Positions 40,922 through 43,876 of a stretch of DNA of 43,876 nt are shown in pieces (within the stretch, counting starts at the first letter, position 1; every line of letters starts with the position of its first letter). The notes under the pieces were generated by a model. The model was not told where the DNA came from. It saw only the letters and a program-made list of their open reading frames with translations, and ran no database searches. Position numbers and translations under genes: made by a program. This DNA comes from an uncultured Sphingomonadales bacterium (lineage in GTDB: Bacteria > Pseudomonadota > Alphaproteobacteria > Sphingomonadales > Sphingomonadaceae), in the NCBI GenBank assembly GCA_937881525.1, contig CALGEE010000008.1:1-43876 (forward strand), read 5' to 3'.

Positions 40922-41989
40922 ATGAATAGCACACGCAACTCTGCCTCTCCAGCCTTGGAAATTGCGATGTCACGGCCCGCCGCGCTGATCACATGGCTCA
41001 TGTGTGTCGCTGCCCTTGTCTTTGCTATGGTCGTGGTGGGCGGCATTACGCGGCTGACCGAGTCGGGGCTATCCATTACCGAATGGAAGCCAATCACCGG
41101 CGCTTTGCCGCCGCTGAACGAGGCAAGCTGGCTATCAGAATTCGAAAAGTATAAGCAGATACCCGAATATACGCAGATTAGCGGCCCAGCGGGCATGACG
41201 CTCGCGGAATTTAAATTCATCTATTTCTGGGAATGGATCCACCGCCTGCTTGGCCGCGTCATTGGTTTGGCCTTCGCATTGCCGCTCGCATGGTTTTGGG
41301 TAAAGAAAGCCATCCCGGTAGGATATAAGCCGCGTTTGCTGGCGCTTTTGGCGCTTGGTGCGCTTCAGGGTACCATTGGTTGGTGGATGGTATCATCTGG
41401 CCTCTCTGCACGGACAGATGTTAGCCACTACAGGCTCGCTTTACATTTGCTGACGGCGCTGACGATACTAGGCGGCTTGGTGTGGACTGCGCTCGATTTG
41501 CATGCGCTTGCAAAGGACCCGTTGGCACGGCCAGCCAAGATGACTGGCTATGCCACTATTGTCCTTATCTTTCTGTTTATACAATTATTGTTCGGGGCCT
41601 GGGTCGCAGGATTGAATGCTGGTTATGTTGCCAACACTTGGCCGCTGATGAACGACAGATTCTATCCCGAGGGTGTCGACACCACGCAAGGCGCATTCTT
41701 TGCCCTCGTCAACGACCCATATCTGACGCATTTCGTCCACCGCTGGTGGGCGTGGGTCGCGGTGGCTGCACTCTTATTATTAGCGCGCCGTGTTAAAAAA
41801 GCGGGCGTGCGCAGAGCGTCGGTAGCTATCCATAGCACCTATGGAATCCAAATCATCTTGGGCATTGCCACGGTTATAACCGGCGTCAACATTGTCTTGG
41901 CGGTATCGCATCAGGCTGTTGGTGCTTTGGTGGTAGCGTCGGCCGTGTGGGGGGCGCATGTTCTGGGACGCAAGGCGGTCTGGCGCTAA
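40922..41989 (+). CDS. ctaA: Heme A synthase (COX15/CtaA type)
   Basis: VVVGGITRLTESGLSITEWKPITGALPP, WEWIHRLLGRVIG, WWMVSSGL. ATG alternatives at 40886 and 40967. Confidence 0.94.
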   Translation: MNSTRNSASPALEIAMSRPAALITWLMCVAALVFAMVVVGGITRLTESGLSITEWKPITGALPPLNEASWLSEFEKYKQIPEYTQISGPAGMTLAEFKFIYFWEWIHRLLGRVIGLAFALPLAWFWVKKAIPVGYKPRLLALLALGALQGTIGWWMVSSGLSARTDVSHYRLALHLLTALTILGGLVWTALDLHALAKDPLARPAKMTGYATIVLIFLFIQLLFGAWVAGLNAGYVANTWPLMNDRFYPEGVDTTQGAFFALVNDPYLTHFVHRWWAWVAVAALLLLARRVKKAGVRRASVAIHSTYGIQIILGIATVITGVNIVLAVSHQAVGALVVASAVWGAHVLGRKAVWR

Positions 41990-42005
41990 AGGTATTATTA
42001 TACCC

Positions 42006-42028
42006 GCCGTAAAACAGGCGCTTTTGCT
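42006..42028 (+). terminator. Weak terminator-like hairpin after ctaA
   Basis: CGCC-gtaaaaca-GGCG followed by CTTTTGCTT. Confidence 0.4.
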
Positions 42029-42123
42029 TGACTGTAAGAGCTTTCATCGCCATTGGCACCGCTTCGCGCGCGGTTTCTTTATGATTCTGCGCTTCTACAA
42101 AATTTCGAAAGGTTCGATTAGCG

Positions 42124-42603
42124 ATGAAAACGCTATCCAGAGTTACGAAATCGATCCGTGCACAGGACGTCGAGAAATCGTGGATCCTCATTGACGCAGA
42201 AGATTTGGTTGTTGGCCGTGTTGCCAGCCTCATTGCCAATATCCTGCGCGGCAAGACTAAGCCAAGTTACACGCCTCACGTTGATTGCGGTGACCATGTC
42301 ATTGTCATCAATGCGGACAAGGTGCGGTTCACTGGTAAGAAACTGACCGACAAGGTCTATTATCGCCACACGGGCTACATCGGCGGTATCAAGGGTATCA
42401 CCGCTGGCAAGGTGCTGGACGGCAAGTTCCCTGAGCGCGTCCTTGAAAAGGCCGTAGAGCGCATGGTTCCACGCGGTCCTTTGGGCCGTGCGCAAATGCG
42501 TGCGCTGCATCTGTATAACGGCGCCGAGCATCCACATGCCGGTCAACAGCCAACGACGCTCGACGTCGCTTCCATGAACCGCAAGAACAAGGTGGGTACA
42601 TAA
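42124..42603 (+). CDS. rplM: 50S ribosomal protein L13
   Basis: 159 aa; [38 protein letters not shown]. Confidence 0.97.
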   Translation: MKTLSRVTKSIRAQDVEKSWILIDAEDLVVGRVASLIANILRGKTKPSYTPHVDCGDHVIVINADKVRFTGKKLTDKVYYRHTGYIGGIKGITAGKVLDGKFPERVLEKAVERMVPRGPLGRAQMRALHLYNGAEHPHAGQQPTTLDVASMNRKNKVGT

Positions 42604-42604
42604 T

Positions 42605-43096
42605 ATGTCCGACACTGCAACTTCGCTCGCTGATCTCGAAACACTGGGCGCCGACGTTCAGGCGCCTGCGCAGATCGCTGCTGTCATCCGTGAACAGGAA
42701 ATTGACGCGCAAGGCCGCGCTTATGCAACTGGCCGCCGTAAGGACGCCGTTGCCCGCGTATGGCTAAAGCCTGGCACAGGTAAAATCGTCGTCAATGGCC
42801 GCGACCAGGAAGTGTATTTTGCACGTCCTTCGCTGCGCCTCGTCATCAACCAACCGTTCGGTGTAACCGAGCGCACGGGCCAGTATGACGTCATCGCAAC
42901 CGTTAAGGGCGGTGGTCTCTCCGGCCAAGCTGGCGCGGTCAAGCATGGCATCGCACAGGCATTGTCGAAATTCGAACCGTTGCTGCGCAGTGCAGTGAAG
43001 GCCGAAGGCTTCCTGACACGCGACAGCCGCGTTGTTGAGCGTAAGAAATACGGCAAGGCCAAGGCGCGTAAGAGCTTTCAGTTCTCGAAGCGTTAA
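42605..43096 (+). CDS. rpsI: 30S ribosomal protein S9
   Basis: 163 aa; [28 protein letters not shown]-terminal [18 protein letters not shown]. Confidence 0.97.
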   Translation: MSDTATSLADLETLGADVQAPAQIAAVIREQEIDAQGRAYATGRRKDAVARVWLKPGTGKIVVNGRDQEVYFARPSLRLVINQPFGVTERTGQYDVIATVKGGGLSGQAGAVKHGIAQALSKFEPLLRSAVKAEGFLTRDSRVVERKKYGKAKARKSFQFSKR

Positions 43097-43126
43097 ATCG
43101 AACAGTCAGTTTTTCCGAACAAAATC

Positions 43127-43160
43127 AAGGGGTTGCGAGGATTTGCGACCCCTTTTTTGT
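43127..43160 (+). terminator. Rho-independent terminator of rplM-rpsI
   Basis: AAGGGGTTGC-gaggattt-GCGACCCCTT followed by TTTTG. Confidence 0.9.
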
Positions 43161-43281
43161 TGTCTTGCGAACTTACTATCAAAGTACCAGCACCCTTTAA
43201 AACCCACGCATTTCCGTCGTTTCTGGTTGGACGTTTTTTTGCTCATTGTTCCTTTTATGAACCGCAACCCTATTAAATTGA

Positions 43282-43431
43282 TTTTGGTTCATTGACCGAA
43301 GCGAAATCCTAACACTGCTTGATGATGGTTTGTCGATGCGTAAAACTGCTGGGATACTTGGCGTGTCCTTCTCCACCGTCCAACGAGTTAAGATGGAGAA
43401 TATGACGTGCTTCGGAGCGATGGATCACTGA
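43282..43431 (+). pseudogene. Remnant of a serine recombinase/resolvase C-terminal HTH tail
   Basis: Open frame translates FWFIDRSEILTLLDDGLSMRKTAGILGVSFSTVQRVKMENMTCFGAMDH*; no start codon or catalytic domain upstream. Confidence 0.6.
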
Positions 43432-43823
43432 GACGCCGTCGCCGCGCAAACTGCTTCCAATGTCGCCTCCCCGACAGTTTCGGGGACAATAGGTATCGTA
43501 TTTTGCTCGTAAGTTTTCCAAGTATACGACTCAGACTCCCCATTGGGATAATAATTGGTTGAATGAAGAACAGTGCGCGTTCTCTCGGCACAGTCGTATC
43601 GATATCGGGCCATTGCCGCGCGCCACTTAAACCTCTTATCGCGAGAGTGATCCGTCTTTGTCCAAACCGTAACTTGACTTCCAGACCGCCGAATCGTGTC
43701 TGAATCGTAATAGTGAACTGCCCCAGCGCTGTCAGAGGAGACATAAACCCAGTCAACGGCAAAGGCGGGTGTTGCTGCTAATACGAGCGCTGCTGCTGCT
43801 CCCAGTAAATTGATTGGCTTCAT
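43425..43823 (-). CDS. Secreted protein resembling the surface-adhesin E family
   Basis: Signal peptide MKPINLLGAAAALVLAATPAFA; body VDWVYVSSDSAGAVHYYDSDTIRRSGSQVTVWTKTDHS ... YRYDCAERT. Confidence 0.7.
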   Translation of the reverse strand: MKPINLLGAAAALVLAATPAFAVDWVYVSSDSAGAVHYYDSDTIRRSGSQVTVWTKTDHSRDKRFKWRAAMARYRYDCAERTRTVLHSTNYYPNGESESYTWKTYEQNTIPIVPETVGEATLEAVCAATASQ

Positions 43824-43876
43824 TGATCTGCCCCCTTCTGGGTGGTCCAAAATCTATGTTATTTTGGACACGGAAG

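Overview
This 43.9-kb window is a gene-dense alphaproteobacterial chromosome segment, most likely Sphingomonadales (inferred from gene content and protein style). Nearly all of it is core metabolism and translation: tRNA-Glu, recJ, glpX, hom, a 3-hydroxyacyl-CoA dehydrogenase, metC, sseA, an FeS-type photolyase/cryptochrome, queF, a class A beta-lactamase-like protein, an ArsR-methyltransferase/metF/split-metH operon, TauE plus a TIGR02186-like protein, nhaA, a DUF885 lipoprotein, etfBA, sucC, rpmJ, gpmA, purEK, folA, an M19 dipeptidase, ribF, ileS-lspA, two small related lipoproteins, dxs, a Zur-like regulator with a MerC-domain protein, ctaA, and rplM-rpsI. I saw no CRISPR array, prophage, intact transposon or obvious defence island. 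The most interesting signals are non-coding or regulatory: (1) a perfect 20-bp palindrome inside a near-leaderless promoter of the ArsR-methyltransferase/metF/metH operon; (2) a long structured 5' leader before nhaA, a candidate cation (Li+/Na+) riboswitch; (3) a C/G-rich palindromic element between ileS and lspA whose terminal hairpin contains the lspA Shine-Dalgarno sequence; (4) a palindrome in an apparently 19-bp promoter spacer before etfBA; (5) an apparent AUA start codon for the DUF885 lipoprotein; (6) a tandem pair of related small lipoproteins next to lspA; and (7) a recombinase-tail remnant after rpsI. I did not find a convincing new multi-gene system. All calls come from reading the sequence and recalling protein families; no searches were run.
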